From contig OZ026833.1 of NCBI GenBank assembly GCA_964023205.1, positions 31,894,830 to 31,958,829 on the forward strand: a stretch of 64,000 nucleotides of DNA. Direction: 5' to 3'. Of the stretch, positions 12,101 through 27,100 are shown piece after piece. The stretch is from Lutraria lutraria (taxonomy: Eukaryota; Mollusca; Bivalvia; Venerida; Mactridae). Every line of letters starts with the position of its first letter. Positions within the stretch are counted from its first letter, which is position 1. A program made the translations under genes and the position numbers. The notes under the pieces were generated by a model, which saw only the letters and a list, made by a program, of their open reading frames with translations, did not search any database and was not told where the DNA came from.

Positions 12101-15100
12101 ATGATCCACTAGCAACTATAGATTGCAGTCAAATACATTGTCTTTAATTTAATTCGTATTAATTTCAAATCAATATAGCTTCTAGTAATACTTGTAGTAG
12201 ACATGGACATCGATTACAAGCTAAGAGCAATCATTGAGAACACTCGGAGAGCGTTGGCGAATTCTTACGTCAGCCATACCGCAATAACAATACTAATTGA
12301 CTTATGAATTTCAGGGTAAAATGCACTTCAAGGAAAAATGCTTTTGGTCATAAGACTTTAGTTAAAAGTAACTGATAAAAGACCCAACCACGAACAAATA
12401 GAAATATACAAAGAATGACGGGCAAACGCGTGTTCATATGAGAGGTAATGTCGTGGAACTATCTGCAACAGAAGCCATAAATAATGCATGACAAACACAC
12501 GAAAAAGATACAGTGACTTTTGAATACTCACTAAAAAGCGAAATGAGTCATATTTTGCAGATTCTACCATGCGTGTATACAAATTATGTGGCTTTTTTGT
12601 TTCTTGGAATACTAGTTCGATGTCATATAGAAAGTAATCGATAGGCTTTCATGATTCCGAATCTATTAGAAAGTATGCTCTACTATCGTTTGAAATTAAC
12701 TAAAATGTTGTACGGTTCTCATATCAGAATGTAACGATACTGCCTATGGACAAAATTGCTCTCAGACTTGTGGTCAATGTAAAGATATTACACGATGCGA
12801 CATGTTAACCGGAAATTGTACGAACGGCTGCATAACTGGATGGAAACCACCGCTCTGCCAATATGGTAACGATGTTTATTACAAATTAACAGCCAAATGT
12901 CCGTTAAACTTTTGTGTATTCAAATAAAACAAACCAAGAAGGCAAATAATGATATATCAATCATCTCACAGTTTACAATCGCTTTAATTAGTGTCATTAA
13001 ATGCAACACGAGTAGCCAGCAGATCACAAATATATTGTTACAGATGTCAGTTTACACAATGCTAAATTAAACAATGATAATTTGAAATTTTATTTCAAAA
13101 CAATTCACTTAAGTTCCATAAGTAAACAAAATGTATCTATTTACGACACTCATAATCGATTCCCTTGAATGCTGTACATATTTCAGAATGTGCGACCGGC
13201 ACATTTGGCGATAACTGTAATAATACATGCGGTCATTGCCATGGTAACACAACCTGTAATATTTCAACTGGTATTTGTGAAGATGGATGTAGTTCTGGAT
13301 ATAACACTCCATTCTGCAATACAAGTTCGTTGTTTATGCTTATTTATTTGAGTCGATTCCAATGATCTTTTAAAATATAACATTGCTCTCGTGTACATAA
13401 GGGCAGTTAAGCCCATTCATTTTATTTCCTTTTAAAGTAAATATTAAATGAGAAAAGTGTTCCTAGAAAAAAAATACAATGCATTGAAATGTCCCCGAAA
13501 TGTTATACTTCAAATCATTACGACTATCACTAAGTGTGCAATTGTTGGAACTGAAATTTCAACAATGCAGTAATAGTGCACGAATGGTTATAACGTACTT
13601 ACAACACCTAATATTGCTAGTTTGTTATTAGCTTGCGTATCTGGATACCATGGCATAAATTGCGAGGAGGAATGTGGCCATTGCAAGAACAATACAACAT
13701 GTAATGCTACAACTGGTTATTGTAATCAGGGTTGTGAACCTGGATGGAAGGCAAATACTTGCAAGGACGGTATGTAGTTTTTAAATGCGTCATATTCTGT
13801 TAACAAAAAGGTCATATTTACTGCACAACGAAAAGTGCTAATGATATATGATATTGGCGAGCTTTTGCACAGGCATGCATGATAGTAAAATTTTGCACAT
13901 AAAGTCGAGTTTTCTTGCAAATAATTAATACTATAGATACCACTTATTCATACGTGAAACATAAGTTTTACAAATGATTTATACTTGATAATCAATCACA
14001 TGCATATCTTGGTCACAAAACCAAATGCGTGCTTGGTTTGGCTTGTTCAACTTTGAATTGATCTTAACGACATGTTAGCATTTAAATACGCCTTCAACAA
14101 GTTTGAAGCAGTCATGTTTATTATTTGTTATTACGTGTTTTTTTTTTGCTGGACTTTGTTTTCGTAAAAATGTGTATCGGTTAGCTCGGTTGTTATATAG
14201 CGTTGTTTCTAAAAATCTAGAGGTTGTGAGTTATGATCTCGGGCGAGGATAACACTGTTTGTGACAAATTCAGCGGAATGTTTTACATCCAAAGCTAAAT
14301 TGTACTGAACCCCTGAACAATGTGTGGTAGTTTGGCAGTAGCTAAACAGGATAACTATCCGCCACGATAAGCCAGAAGTAATATTGAAACTGGCGTTAAA
14401 TCCGATGAAATGAATAAATCGTAAACAAATTTGTAATGGTTAGTTACCTACACGCGTGATAAAAGCTGTCCGATGAGTATCGACAGCACCGATTGATGTT
14501 TATACAGAGATAATCGCCTGAAGAGCGCATATTTGAGTGACCCTGTGTCATGTTTGCGTTTTAGCTGCATTTTGTTATAAACAGAGTTGAGACTCACGTG
14601 GTTTAATGCGATTTTCTATTGTGTGATGCCCAGTAACGTAATTCGCACAACAAGATTGTAAGACTTAGTGTGAAAATCTATTTTAGCATGAGTGTGGTAC
14701 CTCCTACTAACATTATATTATAAGATACATTTCGATTTCATGATCTACAAATATCAGTGATGTATAAAGAGATGTGTTACTGGATTTAACATACATGTAT
14801 ATCAATTACATTTCGAAGAAATGCAATATGCGCACTAATTATTATAACCCCTGTAGTGGGACAGGTGTTTTTCTTCTAACAATGATTTTAACATGCAGAA
14901 AGTAACTATACCAACATGAAAGTTAAGTGTATCTGCATATTTTGATTGTAGTTAGGACGGTTCATATTTTACCATAAAATGTTTGGAAATAAATGGGTAG
15001 TTCAAGCTTACAAATCGATGTGACACTAAATATGCTTGACTGAATATCATTATAAACACATTAGCATAATAACACTTTTTTTACTATCAACTTCTTTGTC

Positions 15101-18100
15101 AGTTATAATAACAATTTACCATACAAAATACATTTTACACAAAGAAGCATTGTTGAGAATTGACTCAATGTCATAAATTTCAAAGCATATATTGTAAAAG
15201 TTTAGGCGTAACCCTAGAAATGAATCTTGTTTTGTAGATTGTAACACTGCGTTCCAAACCACACCAACCTTCAAGAACTGTACATACCGATGTCATTGTA
15301 AGAATGATACACAATGTGATCAGACTACGGGTGACTGTAACAATGGTTGTGAGTTTGGTTGGATGGGACCAGGATGTCAATATCGTAAATATAACATTAT
15401 GCATACATGCAATAAGTTACATACATTATTAACTGGTATTCCAGTGAATGACATTATTTACACACAAATAATGACACACATGTTATAAGTATTTAATTGA
15501 GCGCATGACATATTTGAGTGCCATTGTGGAAGTGAGTACTGTGTTGTCTGAAAGAGGATTATCATTCATAATAAAATTGTGCTCGGTTCACATATAGATA
15601 AAACAACCGTAACATCTGTATAGTATTTTGTCGAGTTCATTACTAAACATTTACATATAGTGATATGTATATACAAGTAGGTAGGTGGTACTTACCATGC
15701 CTTATTTACGTATCATACTCAACCCAGTGGTATATTGTGTTTAGTAATAATGTTAATTGCATTGTTATTATGTTTTTATATGAACCTGTGATTTTTTTTA
15801 CCTCTGTATCCTGCGTCCAGGATATATCACCATGGATGCATGTTTTCATTTTATGTGCATTCCCAGGACGCATATAATTTCTGAGTGACGAATCTTAAAT
15901 CTGTCTGCTTTTGTTCATTATCGAAGTTTCTAAATTTCCACATTGCGAAATAATATTACATGTAAATGGTGGACTGGTGTTATTGATTAGAGCGCCGAGA
16001 TACGTAGGTGAAATGAATAAAGCGACACAGTCTAAGTAATGACTATAATTAGATATATGTTTTCGCTACCAGTGTACAAATGTGTTTTAACTGCGACAGT
16101 GATTCATTTGTTTGATAACATTTGCCAGCTTTTTATTTCATGATTGGAATTTCCATCTTGACAAACTAATTGGATGCCCAGGTTTCTGTCAGTCTCAGAC
16201 CGAAAAACTTGACTTAGTTTCTAATCTTCGCGATAAAATATATTTTTCTGATAACAATGAGATATGTGACATAGTCTTGAGAAAATGGCCGCTCTGTGTT
16301 TATTTGGAATTGCAATCGTTGGAGAAAGCAATTTCTGACAAATCATCATACTGAACCATATTGTTGTCTTCATTCATTGGATGGGCAATATGTACATCAA
16401 TTTAAATCACAAAATTTGGGACTCGCACTTTAAACATTGGGACGCAAAGATTTTTAGTCCTGCGAGTCCTAGGACTCGAGCAAGATAAATTGTAAAAAAA
16501 TCGCTGTGAACAATGTATTATCATTAAACATTTTAACACTAGAAGCAATAAGAAATACTGTAACATTTACATTTGTTAATCAGGCAATATTGCGCGAAAC
16601 TACTCCAAAGCCATAAATGTAGGATCAACAAGCAATGATAGTGAGTCTGGATGGAAAGCTGTTGACGGTGATGAAAATAGTTGTGCCAGATCGAATATTA
16701 CACCGGTGAACGAGTATCACTATTGGAGAATAGAATTTAAAAGTCAATATCGTATTGTTGGTCTCGTTGTGAAAATACATCAAGATGATGTCGGTAAGTT
16801 TGCTTAATTTGTGTTGTTTAATAGTGTTGTTGTTGTTGTCTTATTATTTGTCGTATTGTGTTTATGTTCTTAAACTTAACCCGAGTACTCAAGTCGCAAT
16901 GATGGTAAAATATCTGTTTACTATCCCGTAAGAATCCCGAATCAGATTCTAGAGACACATGACATTGTATTCAATACTTCAGTTTCTAAACAATACAGAA
17001 TACAACCATAGCAAACAATATTAATGATGGACAAACTGTATGAACAAGCCTTTATCGGTCAGTTACCATGTCAGAACATATGTTTCTAAATCATCGGATT
17101 TATAAGTAAATGCACGAAAGTGATTGCGGAGAATAGAATGGCAATTGTGGTAATCATATTTCTATATTAACCATGCCAAATGTTAATTTGTTCATCATAT
17201 ACTGGTTTGAGCCCAGTAATCCGGACGTTGTCTCTTCTGTTGTCAATCATTCATATGCAAAGTTGTAGAAACATATCGCTGTCGCAACAGACTGGTCTAT
17301 GCATTTTTTCAAGAAATGTCACCTTATATTTTGTCTGTCACAACAGTCATATTCACATTGGAAGGGGGATAGCGCATGCGCATGCGAAAATATTTCTTAA
17401 GGCCCAGCAACTAAAACTAAACGTGTAATCATTTTGTTAAATATGCAACAAACAATTCCATTATTCAAATCTATCCGATAACTGTATCGTTTTATAATGT
17501 ACTGTACACGTTAAACTTTTATCATTCAATTTTAGAATTACCATTCCTTCATTCAGGTAATTTTAAGAACTTCAGAGTGGAAACTGGACCAAACAATGTG
17601 GAGTTTACAAACGTTTGTTATAAACATGATGACATCAATGTAACAACAGAAATGGAGATAATGTGTACACAACCGGTTTGGACTCAGTATCTCAGAATCA
17701 TTCATGATGAAAAGAATGTTAAAATGAGATTGTGTGAAGTAGAAATATTTGGAGGTATTTTTTACTTATTTTTTGCGTCGCTGTAATAAAATCCGAATAG
17801 TTGTTCTTTAATTGATCGTTATATTTCTGACATGATTCTGTATTTCCCTGCAATATTCCAGTGTATATCTTGTATTGAAATAAGCTGGGTTACGTATACT
17901 CATTGTGGCTTTTAGTAGTATGATATGCCTATACAATAAAGTTGAAAGTACAATGCTGTAGAAAGTAATCAGCATAACAAACGGTATATGCTAAATTAAC
18001 ATGTCCGATGTTATAGGATATCAAGATAACCTTAGTTTATTGGATACATGTATTGACAGGACGAGTTGTAACATTCAACAAACCAACCAACCAATCAAGT

Positions 18101-21100
18101 ACTTACTTTAACCAGTCCTCGGACTTATCGGTCGATGGTCAAGCACATTTACCAGGAACTGCAGCAAACGATGCGTGTTCAAAGACAACCAATGAAACAA
18201 ATCCGTTTTGGCTCGTGGATTTCCAGTCCTTATTTGTCGTTCAAAGTGTTTACTTTTATGGAGTATTGCCAACATTGTGTATGTTTTAAGTTGCCATTCT
18301 GGACGCATGTTTTCCATTAGATTATTGAAGTTGAAGAGATACACAGGGTTTTAACGTACGAATTTGGTCATGTCCATTTCTTTTAGAACATCAGCATCTT
18401 ACTACTTTTCTCATTAGTCAATGTTTTGCCTCGCGATTTTCGATTAGCAAAGGAAAAAACCTTCGTCTCTGTAGTTAGGTGCTTTTAACATGTCCGTCTG
18501 ACGTGTAGGTAAATTCAAATATATAGTATACAAACAATTATGATTCAAGACGATATCATAAGAAGCTTACATGTTCAATTGATATTATAAAGAATTGCTT
18601 TTAAATCAATAATATAACATGGCAGAATACATAATGCAGAAGACATGTCAAGAGTGTGACATAAAAAACATATTATTAACACCGACAAGTCAGTCAACAG
18701 GCAGTTTTATTTTTACCAGACCGCGATTACAAGAAGTTCGAAGTATTCCTACTTAATGACAGTTCGGTTGAGACTAAGATATACAATGACAATGGAATGG
18801 GAGTCGCACTCGATTACCAACCTAAGGTAATTGAACAAACCAAGCAAACTGCTGCTAGATATCTGAAGATTTCCAGAGAAGTTAATACTGATGTATTAGC
18901 ATTTTGTGAGGTCATTGCATTTGCAGGTATTGTATAAATTTCTATTTTTTTGTGGTTCTGGTCTCAATTGTTTTATTCTTTTTTTAAATGGAAAATCCAG
19001 CAAATTATCCTGAACTCATAAATAACATAAACGATCACTTTGAAATATTGTAAGCAAATTAAATAACCATCATTTTATTTAAGCACGAACATTAATTTTA
19101 TATACATGTAAAACATCAGTTCATATCTTACAGTGCTATTGCAACCAGAAATGTGTTAGCGGTCAGCTCCCGATAAAGCCATATTTAGAATAAAGGCCAT
19201 TATTTCAACAGCTCTTATTGATAATTCAAAATGAAATGACCTCCGAATAATGGCCACCTTTCCATATAGGTCAATTTATGCCTGAGTGTCTTCTAATCTT
19301 ATATTATATAGCAGAAATGGTCATTTAGATTAGATTGATCGGAATCTCTCTCTATAGAAAAACACATGTATAGTCCCTGTCCAATTTATTGTTACAAAAT
19401 ATCAAGTAATTGAAATATTGTTCAAATACAATTTGATTTATTTGGTCTACATTCACTATGCTATATATTGCATGTACAAACAGAATGTCCTATCCATAAA
19501 TGTGGGTGGGACTGTTCGATTGATTGCAATTGTGCTGCTGAAACAACAGGGAAGTATCAAAAGGACGGAACTTGTCCAAATGGATGTTCGGGAAGATGGA
19601 CGGGGACAGACCAAAAGTGTAATCTTGGTGAGAAGCCTCTGCGTTTGCTACGTTACATCTTTGTGCATATGATGCCTTTCTAGTTTGTTCAATTACAACA
19701 GTTTGGGGTATTTGTGTTCAAATGAACTTTTATTATACCACTTTTCAAAGCGCCTAATTTTCAGTTTAGCTGTTGCTTTTATTCGACAGATTCTCATATC
19801 CAGTCATGCAACATTTACTGTGTGTATGGGTTGAGTAGTATGAAATACTGTGCACTATATGTTTTCTACATGGAAAATAACTAAATGATGTTATTTGTTG
19901 CCATGTATTATGATAATGAATATATTCGTTTATTGCCTTATACATATACCAATGACTAAATGGTTAATTTTTATAATTATAGAATTTCTAATTAATACTT
20001 AATATAGTAAATAAAAAAAGACAATAAGGTAAACCACACAGTACTTTACATGTAAAAGCCCTCTTAAGCGACTTCTATTACAGAATGTAATACGACCACT
20101 TGGGGAAACCAATGTCAGCATACATGTGGGAAATGTGATGGGAAGGAATCTTGTAATACAGTGACAGGATATTGTGAAAACGGATGTAATGGAACTCTGT
20201 ATCCACCGGACTGTAAAACTGGTATGATTAAAAGCACATCGCAAATAATGTAAAACACAGTTTCCGTTTTTGATATATTGCTTTAAATTTATTTTAAGTA
20301 TCAAAGACACAAATTCAACCAAATACATAGAAACATAATAATAACAAATGAAGGGCAAAACCATACCATTCTGCAACGATCAGCAGTAAAGCTACAGGGT
20401 GTTTAAACAAGCTTGGTAAGATTGATTCACTCTTATTCCTGGGAAACTAAAAGTACATCTTTATAAACATATCAAAATATAAAAACAGTACAATCAACAA
20501 CATCATTTTGTGAACTGTATGCCAGATCATTATTAATTTCAGGTTTACTAAATTTTAAACATACACAAATATTTAAAGTTTTGTTTTAGTTGCATCGTGT
20601 TACTGCCCTTTGGTGAAGCGCCATAGTTACACCGACGTTAAAGTAATTTAGTTATGCTAAGTAAAAGTGTGCTGGAAAAAGGAGATAATTCGTATTACCC
20701 AAACTTTATGAATGATGTTTTTGTATGACACAAAAAAATGCTATAATTCGCATATACAAACTACATGGCATAACACTTATGATCCATTCTCTAGTTATCA
20801 AATAGCCTAATTGCATTTCGAAAAAGGTCTTTGATAATAAAAGAATGCAAGTGTGCAACAAACAATTCATAGTTCCTTGTCGCGACGTGCAGAAACAACA
20901 CATAATATAAAAAAAAATCATACTTAATTGAAATGTGTATTTTGAATACATAATAATTTACCAAAACATATATTATTGTATTTAGTGCGAATATTATACT
21001 ACATGATACCCCCCGAGATATGCAAGGTCATTAAATACTTATTCTTGGTCCAGGGACAGGCATTTACTGCGAGTAAACATTTAGTTTATTCTTATACTGT

Positions 21101-24100
21101 ACGTAAAGACTGTCTAGATACAATGCATTATTTAAAAGTTAATATGATAAGGTTGTAAGAAGTCCATATCATATGAAATGGTGTTTAGTTTTTATTAAAA
21201 ACAGTATTTGATACATTGAAGAAACTAAATGTTAACTTGAGTTGTCTCTCTTAGATATGCATGGTTATGTGTTCTTTATGAATGTCAATAATAATTATTA
21301 TAGTACAATTGTATAATTGCTATTCTTAATTAATGCAAATAGTGCGAATCATGGTTATTTATTCTTTATGAATGTCTATGATAATTTTTATAGTACAATT
21401 GTATAATTGCTGGTATTAATTAATGCAAATAGTGCGAATCATGGTTATTTCTAGTGACAATGAAATGTATGACAAAACATAATAGACACTAGTTAAATTA
21501 TTTTGATATATCATACGAAAGGTGTCCAGGTTGTCCATAATGACAGAAAACAAATGTATTATATAATGAATGAATTATACTAACACATTTAATACCATAT
21601 GTTCATTAGCAAAACGGTCTTCAAGTATGAAAGATGCATGCTCTATCTATTGAACGCTACAATTCTTTTAAATCAGCATTTAAAAATTACACCAGTGTCA
21701 GATAATAGAAGAAACTAGAAGCAATATGTATAGAGAATACATGGTTGGTGCCGAGATGTAGAAGGTTTATCCGATGAGGCTTAGAAAGCTAAAAATGAGC
21801 GAGCCTTCTCCATCTCGGCATCAACCATGTATTCAATTTATCCTGTTTCTTATAAAACATGTATGTTTCTACAAGTTAAGTATTAGATAAAAACACACGC
21901 AATGCCTCTTTTAAACATCTTCATATTAACCGTTTAGCAACATGACACGTCTATAAAATAGTCCCATACAACGTCATGCTATTTGGAATAAAAACTCAAT
22001 AAAATACGTCGAGAATTTTAACATTCACTTTATTCATATATTATTGCACCAGTTTGTAATATAAAACACACCAAGTTGTATAATGGGGCGGAATAAGGCG
22101 CGTAGTTATACAAAGTTACGAAATAAAGCAAACCACGTAACCTAGTGACAAGATAAAGCTAGGTTAATTCAGTCACTGCTTTATTGGGTCTACAAGCAAT
22201 GTAGAAACAGGATAAATATTTATATGTTTTGTTTGCTTAGGTAGCAGTAAAGAGCATGTAGTAATGACTGTATGTAAAATGTTTTCTGTGACGTCATAAT
22301 ATGATATAAAGAAATTACCATTATATGGTTAACTACTTTTAAATGAATGTATGATTGTTTTTATTAGGAAGCAATACATTGATACAAACCATTATCATTT
22401 CACAAATATGGAAAGGCAAAAAATAGTAAACCAATTAATAAAACAACAGCGCATGAATATTCCAATGGTCATAATATGTATCATATCCAATAAGGAACAT
22501 AATTTAAATATTGAGGAAGGGAAAGCTATATCAACTCTAATTAAGCGTTAACAATATAAAAAGCATTTAAAGCATGGGGATGAGTTGCAACCATCATTAC
22601 CTCCGCTACAAGGTAACAGCAAAATGGACGACCTGTTGCAGAAAAAAGCTAAAACATAAAGCTTCACAAAAAATAAAATTACATCAGTAGTATTACTTGT
22701 ACGAAATCATTCAATAAAGCTAGCGATATCTAGCATATTTAATGCGCCATTTAGAAAATTGAAATGTTTCTCCATGCTAGGTTTGGAACCAAAACATCTA
22801 CCAACAGAAAAGGGTGTTGCACATAGCTGTAGAATATATATTGCGAATCTATGAAAATATGCTAAAGATATGTTCTAATATTACATTTTTCTTTTGTTCT
22901 CGTGTTAGAATGTAACGAAACTGACTATGGTAAGAATTGCTCTCAAAAGTGTGGTCATTGTAAAAATAATGAGCGATGTAACATGACTACTGGAGATTGC
23001 TCAAATGGCTGTATGTCTGGATGGGCACCACCGCTCTGTCAAAAAGGTAACGATGCTCACTAGAAATTGACAACAGAATGTCTGTTAAACTTAATCTAGT
23101 AGCAAACGGAGCACTAATCAATTAATGCAGATATCAATTCACAGAATGCTCCCACTTGAATATGAAATCAGACGTAGCAAGTGATAATTTGAACAGTTTT
23201 ATTTCATAACAATTCACTTATTTTCCAAATTTATAGAAATGTATAAAGTATCGATAATCAAAATCGACTCGCCTGGAAAGAAAGCTGTATATTTCAGCAT
23301 GCGCGTTTGGCACATTTGGCGATAGCTGTAATCAGACATGCGGTCATTGCCATGGTAACGCAACCTGTTATGTTTCAACTGGTATTTGTGAAGATGGATG
23401 CAGTCCTGGATATAACGCCCCATTCTGCAATGCGAGTTCGTATATGTTAGCTTATTCATTCGAATCGTTTGCAATGATGATTAATTCATGGATTTGCTCG
23501 CGTGTACATACGGACAATTCTATTTTCTATTTAAAGTAAAGATTAGAAAAGTGATCCTAGAAAAACACATATTACAATATATCGCAACTTTCCCAAAATG
23601 CTATTCTTCCAAAGATATCCGAGGAAGAAATTAAACAAAGCTTTCAAATCACTGTAAACTAACTGTACAATTAACAGAGCTGAAACAATAACAATGCACA
23701 ATGTACGAACTATATCAAAGTACCTACAACAGCTAATAATGATAACTTGTTATTAGCATGCGTATCTGGATTTTATGGCGTAAATTGCACGGAGGAATGT
23801 GGCCATTGCAAGAATGATACAATATGTAATGCTACAACTGGTTATTGTCATGAGGGCTGTGAACCTGGATGGAAGGCAAATACTTGCAAGGAAGGTATGT
23901 ATTGTTTCATGCTTCATATATTGTTGATAAAATGTCCACATTGATTTCATGAAAATGGTGATAATATAATACTCAAAATTTGATAAGGATCACTTTTTAT
24001 TATCTATGGCATTATCGTCAATTTTGGATTCCATACATAAAATTTTATTTTTATTATTTTCAAAGATAACCATTATACCCGTACCATTCTGCACTAAGAG

Positions 24101-27100
24101 AAGACAGTAAGTTATAATAATGATACTATTGATATAGTGATTATACAACCACGCTGTACTAACGTAGCATTTGTGTGGATCAATTCAGGAACAAACGATT
24201 TCATTAGAACATTGCTTTCATAGACTGAACCAAAATTCTATTAAGCGTCTAAACACTCTTAAAGGAAAATTAGTTCCACTTATATGCTGTCTTTTAACAC
24301 CAGGATATTTTCTGAATACTAGCATTTCATTGTACTTCATCAGTGACTGCTTATAAATATTTGTCCTGAGATCCATTGTTTTCCATATTTCATGTTCAAT
24401 AAAACTAAATAAGTGTACAATGTTTCGCAACTTCAGCTTGCCCTGATGGCTACTATGGTCTCCAGTGTAATCATTCGTGTGGTCATTGTAAATCTGACGA
24501 AATATGTAACTTTTCATCCGGGGCATGCATATCATGCGAAGACGGTTACAAAGGTGGCACATGTTATCAAAGTAAGTGATCCGATACTTAAAGAAGGAAA
24601 TTGATATTTATTTTCAAATAGAATAAATACACATATTTTACACATAAATATAATACATCATATTATAGTTATTATATCAATGTGTTGCATTTATGTTAAT
24701 ACAACCATTGCAATTGATATCATCTCTTCATGTAATCACAAAATGGAATTAAGAATATTTATAATCATGATTTTCTTCATACATAAGATATATACTTGTC
24801 ATGCAGTAGAATTCGATACAAGTATATGTATAGTTATTTAAGTAAATGGCGTGTAAGTCTGTCTACATAATTATTTGTATAAACATTAATTTTCAAAAAG
24901 CTTGTAATACTGGAACATACGGTGCAAATTGTTCCGGCGTTTGTGGAAACTGTTCTGGAGAGGATACTTGTAACCATGTGACAGGGCTTTGTCCGAAGGG
25001 ATGTGCTGCAGAATATAAAGGAGAACTTTGTAATGAAAGTATGTTTAGATTTTTTATTTGTGGTTTAGTAATGAATATGTACAGATAAGCTGTAGTTGTT
25101 GTTCTAAAACAAGGCGTAAAATCACAATGGACGCTAATTACATTTACTAGTATCAATCACGTGTGCACGTCTATGCGCTTTGTCTGATTACTTGGTTTTC
25201 ATTTCCGTGCACATATAAATATTATATAGGAACATGATTGATCCTTGTAGTAGACACACATGTTACGGTCATGGAATAATTAATCCAATTTTACTATACT
25301 TAATAGCCTGCAAGTTTGGATCATACGGCGTTAACTGCACGGAGAAATGTGGTTATTGTAAAAATGAAACACAGTGTAACGCAGCAAATGGTAAATGTCA
25401 ATATGGCTGCGACCCTGGCTGGATGGTTAACGTTTGCAAAACCGGTAAACGTGTTCAATACGTTTTTTTCTGTTCAAAGGACAAATGTATTAGAAATGAT
25501 GTTTTAATAATTAAAACGTGTATAGTTCTAACATAACAGTATTTCTTTAACAGTGCTGAAGAAAAAGCAAAAGCTCTGAACAGTTACTATTCTTACCAGT
25601 ACTAACTTATCCTTCAATATGGAATTGGCAAGTTCATCAAATATGGAGGTAAATCGACATTTTATTTTCAAATTTCATGGAAGGTCATAACCTGCCGCAA
25701 CCGGGAATCGAATCAGGATTTATACACACTCTAAGAATTACATGTTAAAACACAGCACAAAACGCAAATACAAAGTGAACCGATTTGTAATTAGTACGCC
25801 GTGTTCATTTACCTTCTCATTATTTAGACCATTTGACTAAGCAATACGTTTTTAGGTTAGTTTCGTAGTCCTAAATGATGTCTACTATGATAATGTAAAT
25901 CATAAAGCAATTGTTATAATGTAATTTTGAGATTTTTTTAATAAACAACTATGATGCACCAACTATCTTATTGTGCCTGCAAAGCTTGTGAGTATGGTAC
26001 GTACGGAGAAAATTGTACACAAGTTTGTGGAAAATGTGCTGGCGGAAGAACATGTAACCAGGCGACAGGCTTGTGTATGAACGGTTGTGCAGCGGGATTC
26101 AAAGGAGAACGTTGTGACAAAGGTACATTCGGAAGAGTTTATTAATAAGTAGTAGCATGCTTATATGCATACGCGTTTGCGGATTACAAACATTGATTGT
26201 ATTGACTTTTTAGAAATACTATCATTTGAATTTCGGTTAAATTGGTTTAGCAAGATGATTTGGAACCCTACGAGTATCAATGAAAAACAATTATAACATA
26301 CTGTCATAAAATAATTTTCGCACATAGTTTGACAAATTGAATTTAGACTTGTGATTCAAACATAATCTAAACGATAATATAGTATTATTTTCATTCGAAT
26401 TAATGCATGCATACGTCAATTTTTAAGACTGTTTTTCAGAATAATTTTATATGTGAATTATAATAAACGCATGCTTTTTTATTTTGATTTTATTGACATC
26501 CATTAAATGCAATTATTAAATAGATGTGCTTTTAGCGTGTTCACCTGGAACATTTGGAAAGAACTGCTCCCTAATATGTGGATATTGTAGAAGCTTGAGC
26601 GAATGCAGCAAGGAGACAGGATCTTGTTCTGGTAGTTGTTTGCCGGGATGGTTCGGTTCACATTGCGATAAATGTAAGACTATAGACAGACATGGCTTAG
26701 TTTATATGTTCCTGGCTATTTTTGCAATAGACTACAGCGAGCCTCTCTTTTAATTGTTTAACTAAATACAAACTAAAATTGGCGAGTTCTAATAGGAATA
26801 GGAATAGGAATATCCCAAACCACGATCGCAGTCTGCTCACAATCACAATCAGTCTGCACAAATTACCAAATATGAATACCATTTAATTTAGTGCTCTTGA
26901 TGACTGCGAGCCGGGAAGTCATGCAGATCCGAGAAAATCAACCAGTAGTTTTTAAACAAATCGTCGTCAAAGGGACTAATATACATGCATATAGTTTTGT
27001 TAAATATTTGATGAACACTTTTAATGGTACTGCTATGCTCACTATGTATAATGGACCAACTGCAGATAATCGTCATTTTTAATTGTTCTGAATAATTCAG

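Larger units (their letters stand above)
20222..22908 (+). other. Intron 15 of gene A
   Basis: Contains the 90-bp tandem repeat, the hairpin and the MITE listed above. The rest is AT-rich with nothing recognised. Confidence 0.4.

Noticed and set aside
14174..14260. tRNA gene
   Set aside because: Box A and box B are degenerate, no cloverleaf can be drawn with a proper acceptor stem, and the 3' part is SINE-like.
21766..21803. Hammerhead ribozyme in the hairpin loop
   Set aside because: The CUGAUGA core has a U-to-C change and the GAA box reads UAA; not enough to call.
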